Below are positions 50,963-62,052 of a stretch of 64,000 nucleotides of DNA, piece after piece. Numbering within the stretch: position 1 is the first letter of the stretch; each line of letters starts with the position of its first letter. The notes beneath the pieces are model-generated. The model ran no database searches and was not told the DNA's origin. It was given only the letters and a program-made list of their open reading frames with translations. The stretch is from Arsenophonus sp052174455 (GTDB taxonomy: Bacteria > Pseudomonadota > Gammaproteobacteria > Enterobacterales > Enterobacteriaceae): NCBI GenBank assembly GCA_052174455.1, contig JBQMRP010000057.1, positions 1 through 64,000 on the forward strand. The letters are read 5' to 3'. A program made the position numbers and the translations under genes.

Positions 50963-53900
50963 GTGAAAGACTTATTAAAGTTTTTGAAAGCACAGACTAA
51001 AACAGAAGAGTTTGATGCTATCAAGATTACTCTCGCCTCTCCAGAGATGATTCGTTCATGGTCATTTGGTGAAGTGAAAAAGCCAGAAACTATTAACTAC
51101 CGTACGTTCAAGCCTGAACGTGATGGTCTTTTTTGTGCACGTATTTTTGGGCCAGTTAAAGACTATGAATGTTTGTGTGGTAAATATAAACGATTAAAAC
51201 ACCGAGGTGTGATTTGTGAAAAATGTGGTGTTGAAGTCACTCAGACTAAAGTACGTCGTGAACGTATGGGTCATATTGAGTTAGCTTCACCGACAGCACA
51301 TATCTGGTTTTTAAAATCATTACCGTCACGTATTGGTTTATTGCTTGATATGCCTTTGCGTGATATTGAACGGGTACTCTATTTTGAATCTTATGTTGTG
51401 ATCGAAAAAGGTATGACAAACTTAGAGCTTGGACAAATCTTGACTGAAGAACAATATCTTGATGCTTTAGAAGAGTTTGGTGATGAATTTGACGCTAAAA
51501 TGGGTGCAGAATCAATCCAATCATTACTAAAAAATCTTAATTTAGAGCAAGAATGTGAAATCCTACGTGAAGAGTTAAATATAACTAACTCTGAAACTAA
51601 ACGGAAAAAATTAACTAAACGTATAAAACTGCTAGAAGCATTTATTCAATCTAGTAATAAGCCTGAGTGGATGATTCTGAATGTACTACCAATATTACCG
51701 CCAGATTTGCGTCCGCTTGTTCCGCTAGATGGTGGTCGCTTTGCAACTTCTGATTTAAATGATTTATATCGTCGCGTTATTAACCGTAATAATCGTTTAA
51801 AACGTCTATTGGATTTAGCTGCCCCTGATATCATTGTACGTAATGAAAAACGAATGTTACAAGAAGCAGTTGATGCACTACTGGATAATGGCCGTCGTGG
51901 GCGTGCAATTACTGGTTCAAATAAACGTCCGCTGAAATCTTTAGCTGATATGATTAAGGGTAAGCAAGGTCGTTTTCGTCAGAACTTACTGGGTAAGCGT
52001 GTTGATTACTCAGGTCGTTCTGTTATCACGGTTGGTCCTTACCTTCGCCTTCATCAATGTGGTTTGCCTAAAAGAATGGCATTAGAATTATTTAAACCAT
52101 TTATTTATGGTAAATTAGAATTACGTGGATTAGCAACAACGATTAAAGCAGCAAAGAAGATGGTTGAACGTGAAGAAGCTATTGTCTGGGATATACTCGA
52201 TGAAGTTATTCGTGAACATCCAGTGATGTTAAACCGTGCCCCAACACTGCATCGTCTTGGTATCCAAGCATTTGAGCCTATTTTAATTGAAGGTAAAGCA
52301 ATCCAATTACACCCACTAGTGTGTGCTGCTTATAACGCTGACTTTGATGGTGACCAGATGGCTGTTCATGTTCCGTTAACTTTAGAAGCGCAGTTAGAAG
52401 CACGTGCCTTAATGATGTCAACAAATAATATTTTGTCACCAGCCAGTGGTGAACCTATCATAGTACCTTCTCAAGATGTGGTACTTGGTTTGTACTATAT
52501 GACACGTGATAGTGTAAATGCTAAAGGTGAAAATATGATATTATCTGGACCGAAAGAAGCTGAGCGGGTTTACCGTGCAGGCTTAGCATCATTACATGCT
52601 CGCGTTAAAGTCCGTATTACAGAAGAAGTCCATGATGGTGAAGGTAATGTTAAAGTTGCAACTCAGTTAGTTAATACCACGATTGGTAGAGCTATCTTAT
52701 GGATGATCGTACCTAAAGGCCTACCATACTCATTAGTTAATCAACCGTTAGGTAAAAAAGCCATTTCTAAAATGCTTAATACTTGTTACCGCGTTTTAGA
52801 CTTAAAACCAACCGTTATCTTTGCTGACCAAATCATGTATACCGGTTTTGCTTACGCTGCTCGTTCTGGAGCTTCTGTTGGTATTGACGATATGATAATA
52901 CCAAAAAAGAAAGCCAGTATTATTTGTGAAGCTGAATCTGAGGTTGCTGAAATTCAAGAACAATTTCAATCAGGTCTGGTTACTGCTGGCGAACGTTATA
53001 ATAAAGTTATTGACATTTGGGCTGCAGCTAATGAGCGCGTTGCAAAAGCGATGATGGAAAATTTATCCACTGAAACGGTTGTTAACCGAGATGGGAAAAA
53101 CGAGCAACAAATTTCGTTTAACAGTATCTTTATGATGGCTGACTCTGGAGCACGTGGTTCTGCGGCACAAATCCGTCAGTTAGCGGGTATGCGTGGTTTA
53201 ATGGCGAAACCAGATGGCTCGATTATTGAAACACCGATCACCGCTAACTTCCGTGAAGGCCTGAATGTATTACAATACTTTATTTCAACTCACGGCGCAC
53301 GTAAAGGTCTAGCTGATACCGCCTTGAAAACAGCAAATTCAGGTTATTTAACTCGTCGTTTAGTTGATGTTGCACAAGATTTGGTTATCACTGAGAATGA
53401 TTGTGGTACTCACGATGGTATTTTAATGATGCCGGTTATTGAAGGTGGTGACGTTAAAGAACCTTTACGTGAACGCGTCTTAGGCCGAGTTATAGCGGAA
53501 GACATATTAGTGCCTGGTACAGCGAATATTTTAATACCACGTAATACCTTATTAAGTGAAAAATGGTGTGATGAGCTGGAAGCCAACTCTGTTGATAACG
53601 TAAAAGTGCGCTCTGTTGTAAGTTGTGAAACTGACTTTGGTGTTTGTGCAAAATGTTATGGGCGTGATTTAGCACGTGGTCATATCATCAATAAAGGTGA
53701 AGCCGTTGGTGTTATTGCTGCTCAATCAATTGGTGAGCCTGGCACGCAATTAACAATGCGTACATTTCACATTGGTGGTGCGGCATCGCGTGCTGCAGCG
53801 GAATCGAGTATTCAGGTACGTAATAAAGGGAATATCAAACTGGTTAATGCCAAGTTTGTAAAAAATTCTGAAGGTCACTTGGTTATTACTTCTCGTAATA

Positions 53901-55183
53901 CAGAACTGCGAGTGGTAGATGCATTTGGTCGAACCAAAGAAAACTATAAAGTTCCTTATGGCGCACATCTTAATAAAGATGATAATGTTAATGGTGGTGA
54001 AACCGTTGCTAACTGGGATCCACATACCATGCCAATTATCAGTGAAGTTACGGGTATTATTCATTTCTCTGATATGACAGATGGGCAATCTATTATACGT
54101 CAGACAGACGAAATAACGGGTTTGTCATCAATTGTTATTCTCGATACAGCTGAGCGTACTGCAGGTAGTAAAGATTTACGTCCTGCATTGCGTGTTGTTG
54201 ATACGAAAGGTAATGATGTATTAATTCCGGGTACTGACATGCCAGCACAATATTTCTTACCTGGTAAGGCAATTGTTCAATTGGATGATGGTGCGGCAAT
54301 TAATATTGGTGATACCTTAGCTCGTATTCCACAAGAATCAGGTGGTACTAAGGATATTACCGGTGGCTTACCACGGGTTGCTGATCTATTTGAAGCACGT
54401 CGACCAAAAGAGCCAGCTATTCTTGCTGAAATTAGCGGTATTATTTCTTTTGGTAAGGAAACTAAAGGTAAACGTCGCCTAGTAATTACACCAATAGATG
54501 GTAATGAATCATATGAAGAGATGATCCCTAAATGGCGTCAACTTAATGTTTTTGAAGGTGAGCTAGTTGAACGGGGTGATGTGATTTCTGATGGTCCAGA
54601 ATCACCACATGATATTTTACGTTTACGTGGAGCACATGCTGTTGCTCGTTATATCACGAACGAAGTTCAAGAAGTTTATCGTCTACAAGGAGTTAAAATT
54701 AATGATAAACATATTGAGATTATCGTTCGTCAGATGTTACGTAAAGTAACCATTGTTGATGTTGGTAGCTCTGAATTCTTGGAAGGTGAACAAGTAGAGT
54801 ACGCTCGTGTTAAAATAGCGAACCGAAAATTAGAGCAAGAAGATAAAGTACTTGCCACCTTTAGTCGTGATCTTTTAGGTATTACTAAAGCATCTTTGGC
54901 AACAGAATCCTTTATCTCAGCGGCTTCATTTCAGGAAACAACACGTGTTCTTACTGAAGCTGCAGTTGCTGGGAAACGTGATGAACTTCGTGGTTTGAAG
55001 GAAAACGTAATTGTTGGCCGCTTAATTCCTGCCGGTACAGGCTATGCATATCACCAAGATCGAATGCGTCGTCGTCATATGATTAATGAACCTATTGAGT
55101 TATCACAAGTTAGCGCTGATGAGGCAACGGCTAATTTGGCAGAATTGCTAAATGCGGGTTTTGGTAACCGAGATCATAAATAA
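50963..55183 (+). CDS. rpoC: DNA-directed RNA polymerase subunit beta'
   Basis: The beta' subunit carries the catalytic magnesium. It has 1406 residues (1407 in E. coli) and starts with GTG, as in E. coli rpoC. The N-terminal zinc ribbon shows CLCGKYKR...CEKCG near residue 70. The catalytic NADFDGDQMAVHVPL motif lies near residue 458, and the second zinc site CETDFGVCAKCYGRD near residue 814 is followed by GEPGTQLTMRTFHIGG. An AGGAAA ribosome binding site precedes the start. A 21-bp perfect terminator follows 6 bp after the stop. No defects are seen. Confidence 0.99.
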   Translation: MKDLLKFLKAQTKTEEFDAIKITLASPEMIRSWSFGEVKKPETINYRTFKPERDGLFCARIFGPVKDYECLCGKYKRLKHRGVICEKCGVEVTQTKVRRERMGHIELASPTAHIWFLKSLPSRIGLLLDMPLRDIERVLYFESYVVIEKGMTNLELGQILTEEQYLDALEEFGDEFDAKMGAESIQSLLKNLNLEQECEILREELNITNSETKRKKLTKRIKLLEAFIQSSNKPEWMILNVLPILPPDLRPLVPLDGGRFATSDLNDLYRRVINRNNRLKRLLDLAAPDIIVRNEKRMLQEAVDALLDNGRRGRAITGSNKRPLKSLADMIKGKQGRFRQNLLGKRVDYSGRSVITVGPYLRLHQCGLPKRMALELFKPFIYGKLELRGLATTIKAAKKMVEREEAIVWDILDEVIREHPVMLNRAPTLHRLGIQAFEPILIEGKAIQLHPLVCAAYNADFDGDQMAVHVPLTLEAQLEARALMMSTNNILSPASGEPIIVPSQDVVLGLYYMTRDSVNAKGENMILSGPKEAERVYRAGLASLHARVKVRITEEVHDGEGNVKVATQLVNTTIGRAILWMIVPKGLPYSLVNQPLGKKAISKMLNTCYRVLDLKPTVIFADQIMYTGFAYAARSGASVGIDDMIIPKKKASIICEAESEVAEIQEQFQSGLVTAGERYNKVIDIWAAANERVAKAMMENLSTETVVNRDGKNEQQISFNSIFMMADSGARGSAAQIRQLAGMRGLMAKPDGSIIETPITANFREGLNVLQYFISTHGARKGLADTALKTANSGYLTRRLVDVAQDLVITENDCGTHDGILMMPVIEGGDVKEPLRERVLGRVIAEDILVPGTANILIPRNTLLSEKWCDELEANSVDNVKVRSVVSCETDFGVCAKCYGRDLARGHIINKGEAVGVIAAQSIGEPGTQLTMRTFHIGGAASRAAAESSIQVRNKGNIKLVNAKFVKNSEGHLVITSRNTELRVVDAFGRTKENYKVPYGAHLNKDDNVNGGETVANWDPHTMPIISEVTGIIHFSDMTDGQSIIRQTDEITGLSSIVILDTAERTAGSKDLRPALRVVDTKGNDVLIPGTDMPAQYFLPGKAIVQLDDGAAINIGDTLARIPQESGGTKDITGGLPRVADLFEARRPKEPAILAEISGIISFGKETKGKRRLVITPIDGNESYEEMIPKWRQLNVFEGELVERGDVISDGPESPHDILRLRGAHAVARYITNEVQEVYRLQGVKINDKHIEIIVRQMLRKVTIVDVGSSEFLEGEQVEYARVKIANRKLEQEDKVLATFSRDLLGITKASLATESFISAASFQETTRVLTEAAVAGKRDELRGLKENVIVGRLIPAGTGYAYHQDRMRRRHMINEPIELSQVSADEATANLAELLNAGFGNRDHK

Positions 55184-55189
55184 CGCAGC

Positions 55190-55236
55190 TTGAGCTATAA
55201 AAACGCCCTCTTTATGAGGGCGTTTTTATAGCTCAA
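55190..55236. terminator. Strong terminator of the rpoBC operon
   Basis: The arms TTGAGCTATAAAAACGCCCTC and GAGGGCGTTTTTATAGCTCAA form a perfect 21-bp stem around TTTAT. The inner GC core is followed by TTTTTAT on either strand, so it should work in both directions. Confidence 0.93.
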
Positions 55237-55863
55237 TATATGAAAAAATTAAATAATTAGACGTTATTATTTTATAACTTTATATATAGAGATTTTTACT
55301 TTTTTCTTAGTTTTCTAATTTGATAGCGTAAAGAATAATTTGTAACAAAAGACAAAATATTTAATACATTCAAAAAAATGTAAGAAAAAGTATATCTTTA
55401 AACTGTTTTACTGATCTAAACGCTTTAATTTACTATAAATAAAACATCATGAACTTAGTTAAATTTTTTAGATATACTTTTGCACTATACTTAATATCAT
55501 GTATATTCTAAATAACTGTTGTAAATCAATAATATTACTTAATTTCTTATTTATTTTTATAAAACAAAGAAGTATAATTTTGCACCACATAGTACAATTT
55601 GATACATCTTGTAGGTATTAATCTAAGAGTTATTAAAAAATCTCATATATAACAATCAGACTAGGTTCCACTATAATACTTCCTAGATTAGGTCATTAAA
55701 AATGATCATTACCAATTTTTGGTAATTTAAATTCTTTTTTTAATTTTTAATAATTAATGTATTAATTTTTCTGTTCTCATGGTTTTATATACTTAAAATC
55801 TTTTGTCTCTTATATTACACTGTATCCATTAACGATACTCTACTTTAAGTATTTATCTAAAGA
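55237..55863. other. Gene-free AT-rich region after rpoC
   Basis: No gene or pseudogene is recognised in about 630 bp. It is dominated by poly-A/T tracts, and no open frame of useful length occurs. Confidence 0.5.
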
Positions 55864-56596
55864 TATAATAAATCTTGCTGTATGGCAAGTACCATTGCAC
55901 TCTGATACTTCGTAAATCTGCTCTCCATCCTTAAATTAAATATTGTTTAGTACAAGTATCAGGGTCAGGTTCCACTCCTTAGATAATTCAGATTTTCTAA
56001 GTAAACAAGAACACCTTAAGTAGCATTGAAAGGGTTGTTTTTCTCGAACTACAGTGGTTTATGTATCAAATTCGTAACCTCACTGTCGAAAAATTCAATT
56101 CAATTGAATTCGTCATTCTTATTGATACCCAATATGCTAACGGGAAGGTGTAGAATACCAGCAGTTCTTTTTAATTATTTTCCATCATTCTTATTACTGG
56201 AATGGTATTATAAAACCTTGCCAACAAAATATCAAGAGCTTTATCAGTGGGATCATAATTCTCTGCTAGCTAAATATCCCGCAGCTCAACATTAACTTTT
56301 GATTGCATACCTTTTGGAAGTGAAACCAGTAGATTAGCTATTTTGTGTACCCAACAGTGTTAGTGTTGCATATCCGGGAATATCTTTCCCATTACATTCC
56401 AAAACTAAGAATATATAGCTTATTATAAGAGAAGGCTGGCAGATATAGTTAAAGTCACGCGCTTCCGGCCATTGAAAAGTTCAGCTAAGTTTCGCTTCTA
56501 ATTCTTGATACCATTTTCGACTGCAACGAACTTCTTATATAATAGTCAGTAAGATCGATATGACTAGCATGGAAAGGCGATCATCCTGCCTAACAG
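55864..56596 (-). mobile_element. IS256-family element, 3' half only (decayed)
   Basis: A minus-oriented remnant from its 3' end (ATAATAAATCTTGCTG...CTCTGATACTTCGTAAATCTGCTC) to the middle of the transposase (GATCATCCTGCCTAACAGGAG). At that point it meets a plus-oriented copy; the 5' half is missing. Confidence 0.75.
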
Positions 56597-57996
56597 GAGT
56601 TTATATAGTCATTTCTGGTGTATGGAGTTTCTGAGACCCTTGTGTATCCTGCTAATTAATTTAATGAATTATTTTAATAAAATATTGATAATATACCATG
56701 AAAGTCTATCCTATAGGTATCTACGAAACTAGATATTACCTTGATCCCATTATATAAACTCATCTGTAATGGTGCCAGAAGTAGCTTATGGCGTCTCTGT
56801 TGAGGCAGAGTTTGAAGCTGTGCTTTTTGCGGGATAATGTGCCGCCATCGTATTGTCAAGGTGGTCTCATATAGACTATACCATAACGGTTATTTTCACC
56901 ATAAACTATACAGACGGGTATTCTCATTTTAAAATTAAATCAGCTAAGATTAGGAATTACAGCGGTAATAAAATATCCTTAAAGAGGTCGTTACTGCCTT
57001 ATCTAAGGAGTAAAAAAAGCAGCAAGAGTTGGCTAATAGCTGTGTATCTGTAAAGTATCTCTACTAATGATTTAACAAAGCTATGATAACGATTCTTAGT
57101 AAGAAAGCACATACTCCCTCTGTAGTACCATCAGTAGATTGAAATAAGAATACCTTGAAGAGGTATTAATAATTGTATCTGTCTGATTTAGCGATACACC
57201 TACCTTTATTTCTTATCTAAAGGCATATTCCAGTTTGTCAGGTAAATTGATCGCCTTTACTCACTACTTATTATTAGCGGCACTGCGGATGGACATAAGG
57301 ATTTCATTATAAGTAAAATGCCTATAAAAAATTATAGCGAACTTAGCTAAACTTATTAATGACTTGGAGGAACGCGTTCTTAAGTAAATCTACAAAGCTT
57401 GCTACGGGGGAATATAGTGTTTGGTTTTGAATGAAATGGTAAAGATATTCCCGGATATGCAACACCAACACTATTGGGTACACAAAATAGCTAATCTACT
57501 GGTTTCACTTCCAAAAAGTATGCAATCAAAAGTTAATGGTGAGCTGCGGGATATTTAGCTAGCAGAGAATTATGATCCCACTGATAAAGTCCTTGATATT
57601 TTGTTGGCAAGGTTTTTAGCGAAGTTGTATACTGTAAGCGATAAAGAAATTAGAGAAAGATCGAGAAGAATAGCTACTACCATACCATCCCACCCCTATG
57701 ACTTCTTATCAGTGCACTGGGGTATCAAATAAGAACGACGAATCCGATTTGAGTTAAATTTTGAAATAGTTAGCCTACAAATCTAATGCACGAAGCATTA
57801 TGACTCAAGAAAAACAACCGTTTTAATGGTATTTTAGATATTCCTGTCTACTCATAAAACTGGAAACCGGCTAATAGAATTAGCTTTCTATTCATGATGG
57901 TAAACAAAATTCAATTTAAGAATAGAGAATAGATTCACAAAACATCAGGCTAGAACAGTATCCTGACTATCATATATTAAATTTGTTAATAACTCT
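56597..57996 (+). mobile_element. IS256-family element, near full length, decayed
   Basis: A plus-oriented copy of about 1.40 kb from GAGTTTATATAGTCATTTCTG to TTAAATTTGTTAATAACTC. Transposase fragments include an N-terminal part near 56890-57050 (KISLKRSLLPYLRSKKSSK) and a C-terminal part near 57640-57860. It abuts the truncated minus copy, so it either inserted into that copy and deleted its remainder or recombined with it. Confidence 0.85.
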
Positions 57997-58227
57997 TATT
58001 CAATGCAATGATTTTCTCTACAATTGCAGCAGCCTTAACAGCTAAAAAGATATGAGATCATATTTATACGTAGGTATATTTCTATTATATTTATATATAT
58101 TTATTAGTCCAATTAGTAATAATTGTGTTCTATTTATAATCAATATTATCTTTCATATAAAAAATATCTAAAATAGATAGAGTTATTAAATAACTTTCAT
58201 TTTTTTTGCATATAACTTTAAATATTT

Positions 58228-58737
58228 ATGTCAGTACTAAATATAGTTCATTGCCCAGATGAACGTCTTTGCAAAGTTGCAGAACTGCTAAAAAGTTAAT
58301 ACAAAAATACAAAGTATCGTAAATGATATGTTTAAAACGATACATAAAGAAGAAAGGTATTGATTTAATCGAAACACAGGGTTAATATTCATAAAGAAAT
58401 CATTTCTAATGACATTTTGGAATTTTGTAATGAAAGTTGGTACTTGTAAATCCTTTTATCATAAAAACATCTACTAAAATGGGAATTAAAGAAGATTGCT
58501 TTTATACCGAACAACGTACATTTGTCCCTCATGCTAAATAGATCAAAATAAAAGCCTTAAATATAAATGGTAAATAATTTGAATTAAAAATTAATGATCT
58601 ACTTGCTATCTGTATTCAATATGAAATAGTTTATCTGAACAGCAAATTATTAATTGACTATCTTTCTGTATTAAAATGCCAATATATTAGGCAGAAAATA
58701 AAAAACTTAAATGTCTAAAAGCAAAAAGAGCGAAAAT
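58228..58737 (+). pseudogene. def: def (peptide deformylase), decayed
   Basis: It starts MSVLNIVHCPDERLCKVAELL (Def: MSVLQVLHIPDERLRKVA). A frameshift at an A-run near 58290 hides VNTKIQSIVNDMF; later frames give GIDLIETQV (Def GIGLAATQV), VNIHKEII, EDCFY (Def EGCLS) and DLLAICIQYEIVYL (Def LLAICIQHEMDHL), then IDYLSVLK. Both metal-binding His of the HExxH motif are changed and several frameshifts exist, so it cannot be functional. It keeps its normal place directly before fmt. Confidence 0.92.
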
Positions 58738-58775
58738 AATAATTTTTGTATTTTATAATAAAGGGGTATCTTTAC

Positions 58776-59747
58776 GTGTCAGACTGTCTACGAATCATTT
58801 TTGCCGGCACCCCAGATTTTGCAGCACAACATTTAGCTGCATTACTTAATATCAAGGATAAATACAAAATTGTTGGTGTTCTAACACAACCTGATAAACC
58901 AATTGGAAGAGGGCGAAAACTCACATCAAGCCCAGTAAAAATGTTAGCTGTAAAAAAGAATATTCCTATTTTTCAGCCAACGACTCTAAAAATAGCAGAA
59001 AGTCAGTACTGGATTAAAAATCAACATGCCGATGTTATGGTTGTTGTTGCATATGGCCTAATTTTACCTGAAATTATATTAAATATGTTACCAATGGGCT
59101 GCCTTAATGTTCATGGTTCACTACTACCTCGCTGGAGAGGCGCTGCACCAATTCAACATTCAATTTTGGCTGGCGATAAAGAAACAGGCATTACAATTAT
59201 GCAAATGGATATTGGTTTAGATACAGGGGATACGCTCTATAAAGTAAGTTGCCCAATTGAACTAAAAGATACCAGCGTAACACTGTATCAAAAACTTGCA
59301 AAACTTAGCCCTATTGCACTCATACACACTCTTAATTTACTAACTTCAGGTCAAGCTAAACCAAAAAAGCAAAATAATACATTTGCTAACTATTCTAAAA
59401 AACTAAATAAAGATGAAGCATTAATTGATTGGGCACTTTCGGCTGAACAAATTGAACGATGTATCCGAGCATTTAATCCTTGGCCAGTAAGTTACTTTAT
59501 TATTAAAGATCAATATATTAAAGTTTGGTATGCTGAAGTCATTTATTATGATATTGAGGCATCACCGGGAACAATTTTAAGTGCTGATAAAACAGGAATT
59601 AAAGTAGCAACTGCAAAAGGTATTTTAAATATCTTAAAAATACAACCGGCCGGTAAAAAAATAATGTTAGCTAGTGACTTTTTAAATTCACGTCACGGAT
59701 GGTTTCTTCCTGGCAAGATAATAAATTCACTATCGAAACTAAATTAA
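58776..59747 (+). CDS. fmt: Methionyl-tRNA formyltransferase
   Basis: Fmt transfers a formyl group from 10-formyl-tetrahydrofolate to initiator Met-tRNA. From the GTG at 58776 the protein has 323 residues (315 in E. coli). AAGGGG lies about 8 bases ahead, and conserved sequence (LRIIFAGTPDFAAQHLA) begins right after it; the longer frame upstream lies in the dead def tail. The catalytic block NVHGSLLPRWRGAAPIQ near residue 108 with Asn and His, and GLDTGD near residue 142 with Asp, are intact. The C-terminal tRNA-binding domain has CIRAFNPWPVSYF near residue 237. The frame has no damage, although both neighbours in the def-fmt-rsmB operon are dead. Confidence 0.95.
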   Translation: MSDCLRIIFAGTPDFAAQHLAALLNIKDKYKIVGVLTQPDKPIGRGRKLTSSPVKMLAVKKNIPIFQPTTLKIAESQYWIKNQHADVMVVVAYGLILPEIILNMLPMGCLNVHGSLLPRWRGAAPIQHSILAGDKETGITIMQMDIGLDTGDTLYKVSCPIELKDTSVTLYQKLAKLSPIALIHTLNLLTSGQAKPKKQNNTFANYSKKLNKDEALIDWALSAEQIERCIRAFNPWPVSYFIIKDQYIKVWYAEVIYYDIEASPGTILSADKTGIKVATAKGILNILKIQPAGKKIMLASDFLNSRHGWFLPGKIINSLSKLN

Positions 59748-60100
59748 AAATAAATTTTTTCTGGCATTTATAATTAATGGGTAATTATTTCAATATAGAT
59801 AAAAAATCTAATCTTAGAAGCATTTATGTCCAAGTTATTGGTAAGGTTATTAATAAAAAGAAATCATTAAGAACTATATTCTAAGACTAGAAAAATATAT
59901 CAAATAAAGATAAAACACTTTTATAAATGCTCAGTTTTAGTGTACTTAGAGAGTGTTACCTTATAGAAATGCTTTATTAAACAATTAACAACTAAACTAT
60001 TAAAAAGAAAAAACGCATTATTTATTATTTTATAATAGTAGGAATTTACCAACTTCATTTTACTCGTATTTTCCCAATGCTACATTAGTACAACTGTTTG

Positions 60101-60138
60101 TTATACTATTATACTGAGTTATACTATTATATACTGAG
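60101..60138. repeat. Tandem duplication at an IS256 left end
   Basis: TTATACTATTATACTGAG is followed directly by TTATACTATTATATACTGAG. The second unit ends in the GAG of the IS256 terminus (GAGTTAT at 60136). Confidence 0.6.
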
Positions 60139-61536
60139 TTATATTAATTTTAATGTATAGAGTTTCGGAGATGGCGACATATCATACTACTTATTAATTT
60201 CGTGAGTAATTTCAACAACAGAAAGATATGTGCCATAAAATTTAGCCTTACAAATATCCGCAAAATCAGATATTACCGTAATTCCTTTCACGAACTTATC
60301 CATAATTGTAATGTATCAGGAAAAATTAATATAACCGTTATTTAATAAGGAGATTAAAATCATGCTGCTAAAATATAATTAACGCCGACTTGTTGGCGGG
60401 GCGCCCCTATACCATCATCCGTAATATTTTGCTACAGCAAAGAATATAAAATAAAAGTATTGGCAATGTTGAGATTAAAGTATCTAAGGTTAAAATGAGA
60501 TCATAGAGGCAACAGAATTTATTTCAAAAGTTCATTGCTACCGCCTTATTTGAAGCGTACAAAGCGACGAAGAGATTTTTCTAACATTGCTGTTTATAAA
60601 TATTCACCTGTGATTTTTACTAAGATCTGGGAGCGCATTTTTTGATAAAAAGCATACGATCTCCTCTATAGGACCATTAACAGAATGAAATAGGAATGGC
60701 TTGAAGCATATAGGAATAATAGGTGATTGCGCAATTTAATCAATACGCGTTATGTTTATTTCTTAGCCAATAGCATATACCATTCTGTTAGGCAAGCTCA
60801 TCGCCTATTCCTACTGATTATTATAAACGGGACTGTATAAATAACAAAGATCTTATTTCAGTTGAATATACTTATCGAGAGTCAGAAGCAACCTGAATCG
60901 AACTTTTGGATAGCCGCGCAAGCGTTGTACCACTTAATCATATTTACTGATTTTCTACGAAAGACAGTGCCTTAGTTCTTGGAATGCAATAGCAAAAATA
61001 TTCTATTATACACAGAAGTAATGTTATTGGGTAAAAAAACAAACGGTTAATTTACTGCCTTTACTCTCAAAAGGCATTGGAATCAAAAGTTAAAACTTGA
61101 GTTATAGGAGCTCTGGCTAGCAGAGAGTCGTGATATAGATAATAAAACCCTTAATGTTTTTTGCAAAGTTTTCAGCATATCCTGCAGCGATGAAGAAACT
61201 GAAGAAAGATGGAGAATAATGGCTAGCATTCTGTACCTTCCCCTCAGTGAACATTGGTGTCAATAAGAGTGATGAATTCAATTTAATCGGTTTTTAACGA
61301 TAGTTAAACTATAAAGCTGACGCACGAAGAATTATCTAAGCACTAAAGTTAAAAATAACCTTTTCAAGGGTATTTAATCTACTCCTTTCTTTTCAAGAAA
61401 GCTGGAACTAACTGATAGAATCCCAACCTTTACCATAAATGGTAAACAACGTCTAATTTAAGGATAGAGAATAAGTTTACAAATTGTCAGAGTGCAACCT
61501 ATTCTAACCGTCATACACTAAATTTAGTGATAACTC
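60136..61536 (+). mobile_element. IS256-family element in rsmB, near full length, decayed
   Basis: A plus-oriented copy of about 1.40 kb from GAGTTATATTAATTTTAATG to CTAAATTTAGTGATAACTC. The N-terminal transposase block reads SIGNVEIKVSKVK near 60455-60490, and C-terminal remains are near 61190-61300. Many stops. Confidence 0.86.
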
Positions 61537-62052
61537 ATCACACTAAAATAATCTCAATTTAAAGGCTGAATTAAATAATTATTAAGATAATCTTAACAGC
61601 AAAACAAAACATTAAATACAAATTCAATAATTATGTAAATAATTTATTTACATAATAAATGGCTATTAGAAAAAATTTAGCAAATCTATTCTTCTTAAGA
61701 AGAATAGATTCTTGCAGCCAATAATCAAAATTACCTATGTGACTAAGAATAAATAAATTGTATCATTCCATTTATGATTATCTAATTCTATTAGAACAAG
61801 TAGGTATAGATAGTAATTTAACTAAAGACAGTAAATTCGCTATAAAATTATAAAAACCATGCGCGATTAATCAATTACTAAACTTTAATCAAAGTTAAAT
61901 CACAATTTAAAATTTATCTGCTAAATAATGCGTTAAATTATTAACGCTTAAATTATTAATACATTCTTGATCTTTGCGCAGTTTTAAAAGGTAGTAAATA
62001 ATTTACATACTAGAACTTGTTCTGAAAGTTGATATTTAATGATTATAAACTA

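Noticed and set aside
58746..58775. N-terminal extension of Fmt in the same frame
   Set aside because: The added residues derive from the tail of the dead def. The GTG at 58776 has a good ribosome binding site and begins right before the conserved N-terminus.
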